Positions 42,937-51,384 of a stretch of DNA of 64,000 nt are shown piece by piece. The notes under the pieces were generated by a model. The model was not told the DNA's origin. It ran no database searches and saw only the letters and a program-made list of their open reading frames with translations. The first letter of the stretch is position 1. Every line of letters begins with the position of its first letter. Position numbers and translations under genes: made by a program. Source of the DNA: WLMZ01 sp038227995 (GTDB lineage: Bacteria > Actinomycetota > Acidimicrobiia > Acidimicrobiales > Ilumatobacteraceae); NCBI GenBank assembly GCA_038227995.1, contig JBBRPP010000014.1:39281-103280 (forward strand), read 5' to 3'.

Positions 42937-43680
42937 GTAGGGCCACTCAGGTTCGGGGCGTCCAGCAACCTTCCACAAGCGGCCGAGCTTGAGCGTCAGC
43001 AGCACCTTGACGAGCACGTTCTTGGCGAACCACGGCAGCTGGGCGATCTGACGAAGCGCATTCACCGCTCGGCTGCGACCGCTGCCGTCGAGGTCGGCGT
43101 GATAGATCGTCATCGACCGAGCGCGACCGATGTAGCGGAACCGCGTTCCGAACATCAGCTCACGAACGATTGCGAGCGTGACGCCGATCGACGCAAACGA
43201 GTCGTGGATCAGCATCGTGCCACCCGGGCGCACGCGCCTGCCCCAGTCGCGGATGTCCTGACGCGCAGGACCGTACCGATGGGCGCCGTCGACGTACAAC
43301 ACCGCGACTTCGCCGTCGACCTCGGCGTGCGCGGCGTCGCTCATCGCCCGGACGTGACGGACCCGATTCGACACGCCGGCTGCGGCCAGGTTGGCGTTGA
43401 AGATGTCGTGGTCGGCTTCCGCCTCATCGGCGAAACCGTCGAGCTCCTGCGGGCCACGATCGTTGCCCGCGTGAGGATCGATCGCGACGACCGCGACTCC
43501 GTCAGCCGCAGCCGATGCCAGCACGATCGTGCTCCGCCCGCGGAAGCTGCCGATCTCGACGATCTGGTCGCCGGCGTGACATGCCGAAGCGGCGTCGTAC
43601 AGCGCCTCGGCCTGATCGGGCGACATCCATCCGTCGACGTCGCCGACACTGCGCAGGATCTCCGCGAACGTTTTGGTCAT
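42934..43680 (-). CDS. class I SAM-dependent methyltransferase
   Basis: A 248-residue protein of the Methyltransf_24 type. Motif I is VEIGSFRGRSTIVLAS (about residues 41-56); the later VLYVDGAHRYGPARQDIRDW and RPGGTMLIHDSF are characteristic of this group, which often modifies sugars or lipid head groups in envelope and antibiotic clusters. A basic, partly hydrophobic tail (LPWFAKNVLVKVLLTLKLGRL) may associate with the membrane. Its ATG overlaps the UbiA stop (ATGA), so it is coupled to decaprenyl-phosphoryl pentose synthesis; it might methylate arabinan residues, which is inference. Confidence 0.83.
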   Translation of the reverse strand: MTKTFAEILRSVGDVDGWMSPDQAEALYDAASACHAGDQIVEIGSFRGRSTIVLASAAADGVAVVAIDPHAGNDRGPQELDGFADEAEADHDIFNANLAAAGVSNRVRHVRAMSDAAHAEVDGEVAVLYVDGAHRYGPARQDIRDWGRRVRPGGTMLIHDSFASIGVTLAIVRELMFGTRFRYIGRARSMTIYHADLDGSGRSRAVNALRQIAQLPWFAKNVLVKVLLTLKLGRLWKVAGRPEPEWPY

Positions 43681-44591
43681 GACACGTACACCCCCGTGGC
43701 GAAGATCGCCACCCACAAGACACCGAGCACCTGAAGTGTGCGATCGGAAGCGAAGATCTCCTCTGGCGCGGCACCGTGACCCTGCTCGAGGATCAGCAGA
43801 TAACGCAGCAGGGCCGTCAACATCGGGATGATGGACAGCTGGTAGAACAGCAACGCGTGCGAGCCCGACGGCGCGGCGATGACATGGGTGCTCCCGATCC
43901 CGCGCACGACCTTGCCCTCGAATGCCCACACACAATACGACACAACGGTCGCACAACAGCTCACCGACAGCACGATGCGCAGGAAGCCGAGCGAGTACGC
44001 GTCCAGCGTTGCCCTCGCCAGCGATGGCGCATCTCCGAGCTCGCGCAGCTCGGCGTATCGCTTTCCGGTCACGATGAACAGCGAGCCGAACGATGTGCAG
44101 AGCACGAACCACGAGCTCATCGGTACGTTCGTCGCGGCAGCGCCGGCAATGGCCCGCACGACGAACCCGGCCGCGACAGCGACGAGGTCGACGACGGCAA
44201 TGTGCTTGAAGATGGTCGTGTAGGTGGTGGTCAGAACGACGTACACCACGCACGCGACACCGGCCTGCCAACGAGTCACGAATGCGAGAGCGGGCCCGGC
44301 GAGCAACAGAGCAGTCCCGACGACGCGCGCAACTCGGAGCGGTACGGCGCCGCTCGCGATCGGACGATGCCGCTTCTTGGCGTGCAGCCGGTCGGCATCG
44401 ACGTCGCGGATGTCGTTCCAGAAGTACGTGCCGGCGCTGGCCATGCAGAACGCGACGAAGATGACGACGGCGCGGACCAGCGAGTGAACGTGTGTCAGGA
44501 CGCCCGCGGCTCCCGGTGCGGCGAAGACCAACACGTTCTTGGCCCACTGCTTCGGCCGCGCCTCTTTCACCAGAGCCCGGAGGAGCTTCAC
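43677..44591 (-). CDS. ubiA: decaprenyl-phosphate phosphoribosyltransferase, UbiA superfamily
   Basis: A 304-residue membrane enzyme that joins phosphoribosyl diphosphate to decaprenyl phosphate, the first step to lipid-linked arabinose (mycobacterial Rv3806c). It has RPKQWAKNVLVFAAP at the N-terminus, the first Asp motif NDIRDVDADRLHAKKRHRPIASG, the second region YTTIFKHIAVVDLVAVAAGFVVRAIAG, and LFIVTGKRYAEL, all close to the mycobacterial protein as I remember it, and about eight to nine helices. Start ATG 44591 overlaps the HAD phosphatase stop; its stop overlaps the methyltransferase start. Assignment is strong. Confidence 0.93.
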   Translation of the reverse strand: MKLLRALVKEARPKQWAKNVLVFAAPGAAGVLTHVHSLVRAVVIFVAFCMASAGTYFWNDIRDVDADRLHAKKRHRPIASGAVPLRVARVVGTALLLAGPALAFVTRWQAGVACVVYVVLTTTYTTIFKHIAVVDLVAVAAGFVVRAIAGAAATNVPMSSWFVLCTSFGSLFIVTGKRYAELRELGDAPSLARATLDAYSLGFLRIVLSVSCCATVVSYCVWAFEGKVVRGIGSTHVIAAPSGSHALLFYQLSIIPMLTALLRYLLILEQGHGAAPEEIFASDRTLQVLGVLWVAIFATGVYVS

Positions 44592-45217
44592 GATGCAGCC
44601 GGTTCGGCAGAGATTCGGATGTCTTTGACCAGCATCGGTCGATGCGCAGCGGCGAGTAACTCGCGGTCGCCGGCACTGTCGCCGTACGCCCAGATCTCGG
44701 CGTCGCTGAGGTCACGTTCCGCCAGCCATGTGCGCAGGCGTCGCAACTTCTCCGGTCCGCGACAGTTGTCGCCCATCAGGCGACCCGTGTATCGACCATC
44801 GTCGCCCAGCGCGGCCTCGGTGCACAGCACACCATCAGCACCGAGCAGTTCACCGAGCGGATGCAGGTACGGCCCGAGCGACGCCGAGACCAAGACCACA
44901 GCGTGTCCCTCGCGACGGTGCCATGCGAGGCGGGCCGACGTGTCGGGGCGCATCCATTCCGCGTGGACCATCGCCGCGAACGCTGTGCCTCGCGCCGCTA
45001 CCGAAGCAGCGTCGCGACCGGAGAAGACGGCGCGGATCGCCAAGGCTTTGAACCGATCACGGTCACGACGGATCGCAGCGCCGGTCACAGCCAACGGATG
45101 GATCGCCACGCCACCGACGAGTCGCGCACGACCCGCCAAGCGCTCGAGGAACGGCACCACACAATCACGCACGGTCAACGTGCCATCGACGTCGAAGGCG
45201 GCCACCGTCGTGCTCAT
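44588..45217 (-). CDS. HAD-IB family phosphatase, candidate decaprenyl-phosphoryl-phosphoribose phosphatase
   Basis: A 209-residue haloacid-dehalogenase-type phosphatase. Motif I is FDVDGTLT (nucleophile Asp), motif II VSAS, motif III a Lys in the GPEKLRRL region, and motif IV YGDSAGDREL. It is overlapped at both ends by aroA and ubiA (ATGA each). In mycobacteria the 5-phosphate of the decaprenyl-phosphoryl phosphoribose made by UbiA is thought to be removed by a PAP2-type membrane phosphatase; no such gene is here, so this HAD enzyme is a natural candidate for that step. The assignment is by position; a serine or other small-molecule phosphatase is possible. Confidence 0.85.
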   Translation of the reverse strand: MSTTVAAFDVDGTLTVRDCVVPFLERLAGRARLVGGVAIHPLAVTGAAIRRDRDRFKALAIRAVFSGRDAASVAARGTAFAAMVHAEWMRPDTSARLAWHRREGHAVVLVSASLGPYLHPLGELLGADGVLCTEAALGDDGRYTGRLMGDNCRGPEKLRRLRTWLAERDLSDAEIWAYGDSAGDRELLAAAHRPMLVKDIRISAEPAAS

Positions 45218-46530
45218 CGGGCGACCTCACCGCGTTCGAGGCTCATCGCGTCGAGCGCGACCCAGAACTGCGGCCAACTCTTGGAAACGACTTCCGGATC
45301 GCGGACACGCACACCGGCGAGGCCGAGGCCCATCACCCCGAACGCCATTGCCAGCCGATGGTCGTGATGCGTATCAAGGGCCGCTCCCGATCCGAGGCCT
45401 GGGGCGATGCGCATCCCGTCGTCCGATTCGCCCGCGTCGATGCCGCACTTGCGCAGTTCCGACGACAGGTCGCCGAGCCGATCACTTTCCTTGTGACGGA
45501 TGAAACCAACGCCGGAGATGATCGTCGGCGTCGTCGCGAAGGCGGCGACGACCGCCAGCGTCGGCACGAGATCGGACAGATCGGCCATGTCGATCGTGAC
45601 TCCGATCAGTGGCACGTCCCTGGCAACGGTGGTGCCGGTCTCGTCTCGGCTCACGTTGCAGCCCATTTCGCCCAACACGTCGGCGAAGGCTGCGTCGCCC
45701 TGCAACGCGTGCGGGCCGAGGCCTGGGACGCGAACACGTCCGCCGCAGATGGCCGCAGCGGCCAACGGGTAGCTGGCCGAACTCGCGTCCGGCTCGATCT
45801 CGTAGTCCTGCGCCGTGTACACGCCTGCGGGGACCGTCACGGCGTCGTCGCCGACCACAACGCCGTTGACCCCGAAACTGGCCATCACCGCCGCGGTGAT
45901 TCCGATGTACGGCCGCGAGACCAAGGGTGTGGTCAACTCGATCCGCAACCCGCCCCGAAGGTACGGCCCGATCAGCATCAGCGCAGTGATGTATTGGCTG
46001 CTCACGTCGCCGCGGATCGAAACGGTGGCCCGTGTCGTGGTTGATGCATCGGCCCGGTCGAGCGCCACCACGGTGACCGGCAGGTGACCCCACGTCTCCC
46101 CCGGCTGCACGCCGACGCCGAGTGCTGCCAGCGCGTCGTGCAGCGGTGCCATCGGCCGACCGCGCAGCGGTGGCAGCCCGTCGATCGTGTACTCACCCGT
46201 GCCGAGCGCGCACAGCGCCGTCACGAACCGAGACGTCGTGCCGGCCAGCTGCGAGTCGAGCGAGAGTGGACCAGGTCGCAGCCGTCCGGCCGTGCCGTGA
46301 ACGTCGACGTTGACGAAGTCGCGTGCGACGCCCGCGCCGAGTTGCTCGATGCAGGCGAGCATCGCCATCGTGTCATCGCCGGCGGGCACGTTGCGCAACA
46401 CCGAGACACCGTCGGCCAACATCGCGCAGACCAGCGCACGGTTGGCGATGCTCTTGCTGCCGGGTACCTCGACGACGGCGTCCAACGGCCCGAGCGCCGG
46501 TCGCACCGCGTGTTCCGAACCGACGTCCAT
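45214..46530 (-). CDS. aroA: 3-phosphoshikimate 1-carboxyvinyltransferase (EPSP synthase)
   Basis: A 438-residue enzyme of the shikimate pathway that adds enolpyruvyl from PEP to shikimate 3-phosphate. Landmarks are VPGSKSIANRALV at the N-terminus (substrate Lys and Ser), LDSQLAGTTSRFVTAL (PEP and glyphosate-binding loop), LRGRPMAPLHDAL, DYEIEPDASSASYPLAAAAI (the catalytic Asp region follows) and RHKESDRL. Length is normal. ATG 46530 overlaps the tyrA stop (TGATG), and its stop overlaps the HAD phosphatase start. An aromatic-pathway gene is thus coupled to lipid-arabinose genes. Confidence 0.95.
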   Translation of the reverse strand: MDVGSEHAVRPALGPLDAVVEVPGSKSIANRALVCAMLADGVSVLRNVPAGDDTMAMLACIEQLGAGVARDFVNVDVHGTAGRLRPGPLSLDSQLAGTTSRFVTALCALGTGEYTIDGLPPLRGRPMAPLHDALAALGVGVQPGETWGHLPVTVVALDRADASTTTRATVSIRGDVSSQYITALMLIGPYLRGGLRIELTTPLVSRPYIGITAAVMASFGVNGVVVGDDAVTVPAGVYTAQDYEIEPDASSASYPLAAAAICGGRVRVPGLGPHALQGDAAFADVLGEMGCNVSRDETGTTVARDVPLIGVTIDMADLSDLVPTLAVVAAFATTPTIISGVGFIRHKESDRLGDLSSELRKCGIDAGESDDGMRIAPGLGSGAALDTHHDHRLAMAFGVMGLGLAGVRVRDPEVVSKSWPQFWVALDAMSLERGEVAR

Positions 46531-47591
46531 CAGTCGAGCCGCTGCACGGCGGGGCGGAAGCCGCGCGCGAGCAGACCGCCACGGAAGAGATCGACGTAGG
46601 TGGCGTCGATCAACACGATCGCAACACCGCGGTTGCCCTCGACACTGTGGACGACTTCGAAGCTGGAGATGTTGACACCGAGCTCGGCTGCGAGGGTGAA
46701 GACTTCGGCTGCCGCACCAGGGCGGTCCGGGATCGGGATGCGAATCTCGGCCAGTTCGTTCGGATGTGTCCCCCGGGTGGGCAGGTTGGCACGAGCCTCG
46801 CGGGCCTGGCGCAGACGCTCGTGCAGCGCGCTGCGGTCATCGTCGCGCACGATCTCGCGCATCCGCCGCAGGCCGTCGATGAGACCGTCGAGACCGCTGA
46901 GGATCGCGTCGCGGTTCTCGGCGCAGATGTCGAGCCAGATGCCCGGATGGCCACTGGCGATGCGTGTCATGTCGCGGAAGCCGCCCGCAGCGAGCCGCAG
47001 CAGCGCGGCATGCTCTTCACCGCGCTCGGACGCCAGGCCCATCAACGTGGCCGCGGCAAGGTGCGGCACGTGGCTGACCACGGCGACGACCTGATCGTGA
47101 CGCTCTGGTTCGAGTACCACGACGTCGGCTCCGAATTCGGCCACGATCGAGGCCACACCGGCAAACGTGAGGTCAGACGTCGACGCAGTGGGCGTCAGCA
47201 CCCACACGGCACCGGTGAACATCGATGCGTCGGCGCCATCCAGTCCCTCGAGTTCGCTTCCCGCCATCGGATGCCCACCGACGAATCTCGGATCATCGGT
47301 GGAAGCGGAGATCGCGCCCTTCACACTGCCGACGTCGGTCACGAATCCGGTGGTTTCGGCCAGCGCCCGTTTGATCTGGTCGGCGACCGTCAGGACGGGT
47401 GTGGCCACGAAGGTGACCTCGACATCCTCTGCCAGACCTTGAGCGTCCAGCACGCCCAACGTGAGGGCGCGGTCCACTCGGGACTGGTCGTGGTCGTCGC
47501 CGTGGACGTACCACCCGCGTTCGCGCAGGGACAAGCCGACCGATCCGCCGATCAGACCGAGTCCGATGATGTTGGCCCGACGCTGCGTCAT
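46530..47591 (-). CDS. tyrA: prephenate dehydrogenase with C-terminal ACT domain
   Basis: A 353-residue enzyme that makes 4-hydroxyphenylpyruvate for tyrosine. The NAD-binding motif IIGLGLIGGSVGLSL is at residues 8-22, the catalytic region has VGGHPMAGSE and later SHVPHLAA, and the last 75 residues form an ACT regulatory domain (IPIPDRPGAAAEVFTLAAELGVNI), consistent with feedback control by an aromatic amino acid. ATG 47591 shares bases with the rluB stop; GTG 47594 directly before is possible. It precedes aroA in the same unit. Confidence 0.93.
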   Translation of the reverse strand: MTQRRANIIGLGLIGGSVGLSLRERGWYVHGDDHDQSRVDRALTLGVLDAQGLAEDVEVTFVATPVLTVADQIKRALAETTGFVTDVGSVKGAISASTDDPRFVGGHPMAGSELEGLDGADASMFTGAVWVLTPTASTSDLTFAGVASIVAEFGADVVVLEPERHDQVVAVVSHVPHLAAATLMGLASERGEEHAALLRLAAGGFRDMTRIASGHPGIWLDICAENRDAILSGLDGLIDGLRRMREIVRDDDRSALHERLRQAREARANLPTRGTHPNELAEIRIPIPDRPGAAAEVFTLAAELGVNISSFEVVHSVEGNRGVAIVLIDATYVDLFRGGLLARGFRPAVQRLD

Positions 47592-48385
47592 CACGAGCGA
47601 CGATCGTAGCTGCGCGGGCTGCCGGCGACGGCCTCCACCAACTGCTTGACTTCATCCACCGTCAGGCTGCGCCAGTCACCCGGAGCGAGTGATGGATCGC
47701 GCAACGGACCGACGCGGACGCGGGCCAGACGCTGCACGGGAAAGCCGATCGCCTCGCACATCCTCCGGACCTGACGGTTGCGGCCTTCGTGGATCGTGAT
47801 CCGCAACAGACCCGGGCTGACCTGACTCGCCTTGGCCGGCGCTGTCATGCCGTCGTCCAGCTCGACTCCTTCGCGCAGTGCACGAAGGGCCCCACCGGGA
47901 ACATCGGCGCCGACGTGAGCGAGGTACTCCTTCTCCACGCCGTGGCTCGGGTGGGCAATTCGGTTGGCGAGGTCGCCGTCGTTGGTGAGCAGCAACAGGC
48001 CCTCGGTGTCGACGTCGAGCCGACCGACCGAGAAGACCCGGGGTTCGTCCGGCACGAGCGAGACGACCGTCGGCCGACCCTGCGGATCGCTGGCGGTGGT
48101 GATCACGCCGGCCGGTTTGTTGAGCAGGTAGTACACGAAGTCAGGACGAAGGCCGATGCGTACACCGTCGACCTCGACCGCATCCGTGTCGGTGTCGACT
48201 CGCCGACCGAGGACCGCGACTTCGCCGTTGACGGTGACTCGACCCGCAGCGATCATCTCCTCGCAGACCCGGCGGCTGCCCCAGCCGCGCAACGCAAGCA
48301 CCTTCTGCAACCGGTCGCCGGTGGCGAGAGCGCGCTGCTCCTCCCACTGCTCCCACAGTGGCCGCTCGAGGGGGCGGTCGGTCAC
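47591..48385 (-). CDS. rluB: 23S rRNA pseudouridine synthase, RluB/RsuA family
   Basis: A 264-residue enzyme. An S4 RNA-binding domain occupies about residues 24-75 (RLQKVLALRGWGSRR). The catalytic core has GRLDVDTEGLLLLTNDG with the catalytic Asp in the GRLD motif, and KEYLAHV and EGRNRQVRRM follow. Start GTG 48385 overlaps the scpB stop (GTGA). In M. tuberculosis an RluB-like gene also follows scpA-scpB, so this part of the order is conserved, whereas tyrA-aroA replaces cmk downstream. Confidence 0.93.
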   Translation of the reverse strand: MTDRPLERPLWEQWEEQRALATGDRLQKVLALRGWGSRRVCEEMIAAGRVTVNGEVAVLGRRVDTDTDAVEVDGVRIGLRPDFVYYLLNKPAGVITTASDPQGRPTVVSLVPDEPRVFSVGRLDVDTEGLLLLTNDGDLANRIAHPSHGVEKEYLAHVGADVPGGALRALREGVELDDGMTAPAKASQVSPGLLRITIHEGRNRQVRRMCEAIGFPVQRLARVRVGPLRDPSLAPGDWRSLTVDEVKQLVEAVAGSPRSYDRRS

Positions 48386-49038
48386 GAGAGGTCCGGCGTG
48401 GAGTTTCGCAACTGCTTCGGATCCGCGTCAGGCGCGCGGAGCCCGTGCTCGAGTGCTTCGACAACGTCGGCACCCGGCACGAACTCGGCCAACGGCGGAA
48501 GGTCGGACAGCGAGTTGAGACCGAGCTTCTCCAGGAACTGTGGAGTCGTGCCGAACAACGCGGCCTGCCCCGGCCCCGGGTCGATCGCGACCTGCGTCAC
48601 GTAACCCCGAGCGCTCAACGTACGCAGCACGCCATCGGGGTCGACACCTCGAATCGACGCGATCTGGGCGCGCGAGATCGGCTGCTTGTACGCGACGATC
48701 GCGAGGGTTTCCAGCGCGGCTCCGCTCATGCGGTGCCGTTGACCATCGAGCAGGAACCGCTCGACATACGGCGACAGTTCGGGATGAGTCTGGTAGCGCC
48801 ATCCACCGGCCACCTTGGCGAACTGGAATCCGTGCCCGGCTTCGTCGTACGCATCGGCCAACCGAACGCAGAGCTCATTGACGACGGCGACCGGCTGCTC
48901 GAGCAGCTGGGCCAACTGGTCCGTCGCCACGGGCTCGGTGGCAACGAGGACGATTGCCTCGATTGCGCGGACGATGTCAGCGGTCGGCGCGTCGCTGGCG
49001 GGCGACGGCGTGTCGCTGGCGGGTAACTGGTCGGTCAT
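48382..49038 (-). CDS. scpB: segregation and condensation protein B
   Basis: A 218-residue kleisin-associated winged-helix protein (Smc-ScpA-ScpB complex). The start of the conserved region is VRAIEAIVLVATEPVATDQLAQLL, and the second winged helix shows LETLAIVAYKQPISRAQIASIRGVD-type sequence followed by GRD-like LSARGYV. ATG 49038 is 3 bp from the scpA stop. A Thr/Ser/Ala-rich N-terminal 20 residues precede the domain. Confidence 0.93.
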   Translation of the reverse strand: MTDQLPASDTPSPASDAPTADIVRAIEAIVLVATEPVATDQLAQLLEQPVAVVNELCVRLADAYDEAGHGFQFAKVAGGWRYQTHPELSPYVERFLLDGQRHRMSGAALETLAIVAYKQPISRAQIASIRGVDPDGVLRTLSARGYVTQVAIDPGPGQAALFGTTPQFLEKLGLNSLSDLPPLAEFVPGADVVEALEHGLRAPDADPKQLRNSTPDLS

Positions 49039-49041
49039 GGT

Positions 49042-49821
49042 TCAGCCTTCGTAGTCGTCGATCGGGGCGGCACCCACGGACACGGCGTCCGGGTTCGCGA
49101 CCCACACGATGTCGATGTCGCCGAAGCGTTCGGTCTGGTCGAGCTCGACCATCCCCTGCTTGAACAGCTCCAACAACGCGAGGAAGCGGACGATCACCTC
49201 GAGCCGTTCGACCAGGCCATCGGTCAGCCGGCGGAACGAGATGCGTCCGACCCGCGGCAGTTCGTCGATCAGTTCGGTCATCGCGTCGGCAACGCTGGCG
49301 CGCACCGCGGACACGTGGAACAGGTCGACGACCGGCACTGGCTTCGGCGTCGTCGCGCGCAGGAAGGCGCTGTGGATGTGACGGGGCTTGATGCCTTCCA
49401 GGAGGTCGGGCAGCAACGTCTCGAAGCGATCGTCGGGACCGCAGCCGCGGCCGAACACGCGGTCGGCATCGTCGGCCAGATGCGAGAAGACAGCGGCGAC
49501 GTCCTTGAACGTCTTGCATTCGAGCAGGCGGGCGAGGAGGAGGTCGCGTTCTTCCCACAACGCCAACTCGTCGTCGAGGTCGATGTCCTCGCGGCCCGGA
49601 AGCAGCCGTCGCGCCTTGAGTTCAACAAGCGTCGAGGCGATCAGCAGGAACTCGGTGGCCAGGTCGAGCTCGATCGACTGCAGCGCATCGATCTCGGCCA
49701 GGTAGGCGTTGACGATGGTCGACAGCGAGACTTCGTAGATGTCGACCTGCTCGCGCAGGATCAGGTGCAACAGCAGATCGAAGGGGCCTTCGAACACAGG
49801 GGTCGACACGTCATAGGCCAC
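49042..49821 (-). CDS. scpA: segregation and condensation protein A
   Basis: A 259-residue kleisin that bridges the Smc heads. The family's N-terminal signature is VFEGPFDLLLHLILREQVDIYEV at residues 9-31 (split here: FEGPFDLLL and VDIYEVSL). The C-terminal winged helix includes VVDLFHVSAVRAS and ELFKQGMVELDQ. GTG 49821 is preceded by a TAGCCT box 6 nt away, marking the start of a ten-gene same-strand run through scpB, rluB, tyrA, aroA, phosphatase, ubiA, methyltransferase, dprE1 and dprE2. Confidence 0.93.
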   Translation of the reverse strand: MAYDVSTPVFEGPFDLLLHLILREQVDIYEVSLSTIVNAYLAEIDALQSIELDLATEFLLIASTLVELKARRLLPGREDIDLDDELALWEERDLLLARLLECKTFKDVAAVFSHLADDADRVFGRGCGPDDRFETLLPDLLEGIKPRHIHSAFLRATTPKPVPVVDLFHVSAVRASVADAMTELIDELPRVGRISFRRLTDGLVERLEVIVRFLALLELFKQGMVELDQTERFGDIDIVWVANPDAVSVGAAPIDDYEG

Positions 49822-49827
49822 CGGACC

Positions 49828-49833
49828 AGGCTA
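49828..49833 (-). promoter_or_regulatory. -10 box of scpA operon
   Basis: TAGCCT ends 6 nt before GTG 49821, predicting a leaderless mRNA. The divergent scpA-trpS gap is 99 bp. Confidence 0.55.
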
Positions 49834-49908
49834 CTGCCGCGGCACAACCTCGGACCGCCACACATGTCCGCCGGCCGAAATCACGACGGCGTTCACCTGC
49901 CGCGTCGT

Positions 49909-49914
49909 TAACCT
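49909..49914 (+). promoter_or_regulatory. -10 box of trpS
   Basis: TAACCT ends 6 nt before GTG 49921, predicting a leaderless mRNA; no Shine-Dalgarno sequence is present. Confidence 0.55.
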
Positions 49915-49920
49915 GACGTT

Positions 49921-50907
49921 GTGACCCGTGTCCTCTCCTGTATCCAACCAACTGGTGACATGCACCTCGGCAACTACCTCGGAGCGCTGCGCAACTGGGT
50001 GACGGGTCAGTACGACTGCGACGGGTTCTACGGCATCGTCGACCTGCACGCTCTGACGGTGTCCGACCGTCCCGATGTCGTGGGTCTGGCCACGGTCGAG
50101 CTCGCAGCGATCTTCTTCGCGGTCGGCCTCGACCCCGAGGTCTCGACGGTGTTCGCGCAGAGCCACGTGCCCGAGCATCCGGTGCTGTGCTGGTTGATGC
50201 AGTGCAACACGAGCTACGGCGAGCTCAGCCGGATGACACAGTTCAAGGACAAGACGGCGAAGCGGGAGGGCGAGTTCATCTCCGCCGGACTGTTCACCTA
50301 CCCCACCCTGCAGGCCGCCGACATCTTGCTGTACGACACCGATGAGGTGCCGGTCGGCGAGGACCAGCGTCAGCACATCGAGATCACGCGTGACATCGCG
50401 ATCCGCTTCAACAGCCGCTTCGGCGACACCTTTGTGATCCCCAAGGCCGTCACCCCGAAGGCCGGAGCGCGCGTCATGGACCTCCAGGACCCGACGTCGA
50501 AGATGAGCAAGTCGACCAACAACGACGCCGGTCTGATCTCGATGCTCGACGACCCGGCACTGATCCTGAAGAAGTTCAAGCGCGCCGTCACCGACAGCGA
50601 ATCCGAGGTGCGCTACGACCGTGAAGCCAAGCCGGGCGTCAGCAACCTGCTCGACATCCACGCCGCCGCTACGGGGCGCACAACCGAAGACATCGCCAAG
50701 GACTACACCCAGTACGGCCCGCTGAAGGCCGACACCGGTGAGGCCGTGATCGAACTGCTCCGCCCGATCCAAGCTCGCTACGCCGAGCTGACCACCGATC
50801 GCGGCCAACTCGCGGCGCTGCTCCGCACGGGCTCGGCCAAGGCCCGCGCCGTTGCTTCGGTCACCGTCGAGCGGGCATATCGCAACATCGGCCTCGTCCC
50901 GGCGTAG
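49921..50907 (+). CDS. trpS: tryptophanyl-tRNA synthetase
   Basis: A 328-residue class I aminoacyl-tRNA synthetase of bacterial type. PTGDMHLGNYLGAL (residues 10-23) carries the HIGH-equivalent HLGN, and MSKSTNN (about 195) the KMSKS loop. GEDQRQHIEITRDIA is the conserved middle segment. Length is typical. Start GTG 49921 follows a TAACCT box by 6 nt. It is the only plus-strand gene between the scp and xerD blocks and would attach Trp to tRNA; in the mycobacterial order no trpS lies here. Confidence 0.96.
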   Translation: MTRVLSCIQPTGDMHLGNYLGALRNWVTGQYDCDGFYGIVDLHALTVSDRPDVVGLATVELAAIFFAVGLDPEVSTVFAQSHVPEHPVLCWLMQCNTSYGELSRMTQFKDKTAKREGEFISAGLFTYPTLQAADILLYDTDEVPVGEDQRQHIEITRDIAIRFNSRFGDTFVIPKAVTPKAGARVMDLQDPTSKMSKSTNNDAGLISMLDDPALILKKFKRAVTDSESEVRYDREAKPGVSNLLDIHAAATGRTTEDIAKDYTQYGPLKADTGEAVIELLRPIQARYAELTTDRGQLAALLRTGSAKARAVASVTVERAYRNIGLVPA

Positions 50908-50928
50908 GTGCTCGGGCCCAGCGGTCCC

Positions 50929-51384
50929 TCAGATGTCGTCGGCGCGGTGCAGCGCAGCGACCGTGGCTGAGTCTGTCGAGGACCCATCGACGAGCGCGAC
51001 GGTTTCAGGATCTGATCCGGCCGCCCGGAGCATGTCCGCTCCGATCCGTTCGTGATCGTGGTACGACCGAAGGCGGTGCGTACGCGGACCAGCCACAGTG
51101 GCAACGACCCGCGCAGCCGTTCCCAACCCGCTGTCGAGCTTGCCGATGTCGTGCAAGAGCGCAGCCGCCATCGCCGACCGTGAACCAACCCCACCCAGTT
51201 GGGCCTCGAACCGTCTCGCAACGTGGATGCTGTGGCGCTGATCAGGCGCACTCATGCGTGCCCACAACTCGGCCTCGCTGGGCGTCATCAACGATGTCGC
51301 CCACGCCACATCTGCGACGGGTGGGCGTCGGCGCGACACCGCACCGACGAACCGGCGCACGAGGTGGGCCACGTCAGGCCGCAC
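50929..51384 (-). CDS. HD domain phosphohydrolase-like protein
   Basis: A 151-residue protein with an HD-type metal site: a His in RHSIHVARRF, then ALLHDIGKLDSGLG (the HD pair), and a later His-Asp in YHDHERIGADML. Such proteins hydrolyse phosphoesters or nucleotides. Start GTG 51384 overlaps the xerD end by 11 bp; the frame continues upstream to 51609 only as antisense-like reading inside xerD. It is the last gene of the minus-strand run and converges on trpS. Substrate unknown. Confidence 0.78.
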   Translation of the reverse strand: MRPDVAHLVRRFVGAVSRRRPPVADVAWATSLMTPSEAELWARMSAPDQRHSIHVARRFEAQLGGVGSRSAMAAALLHDIGKLDSGLGTAARVVATVAGPRTHRLRSYHDHERIGADMLRAAGSDPETVALVDGSSTDSATVAALHRADDI

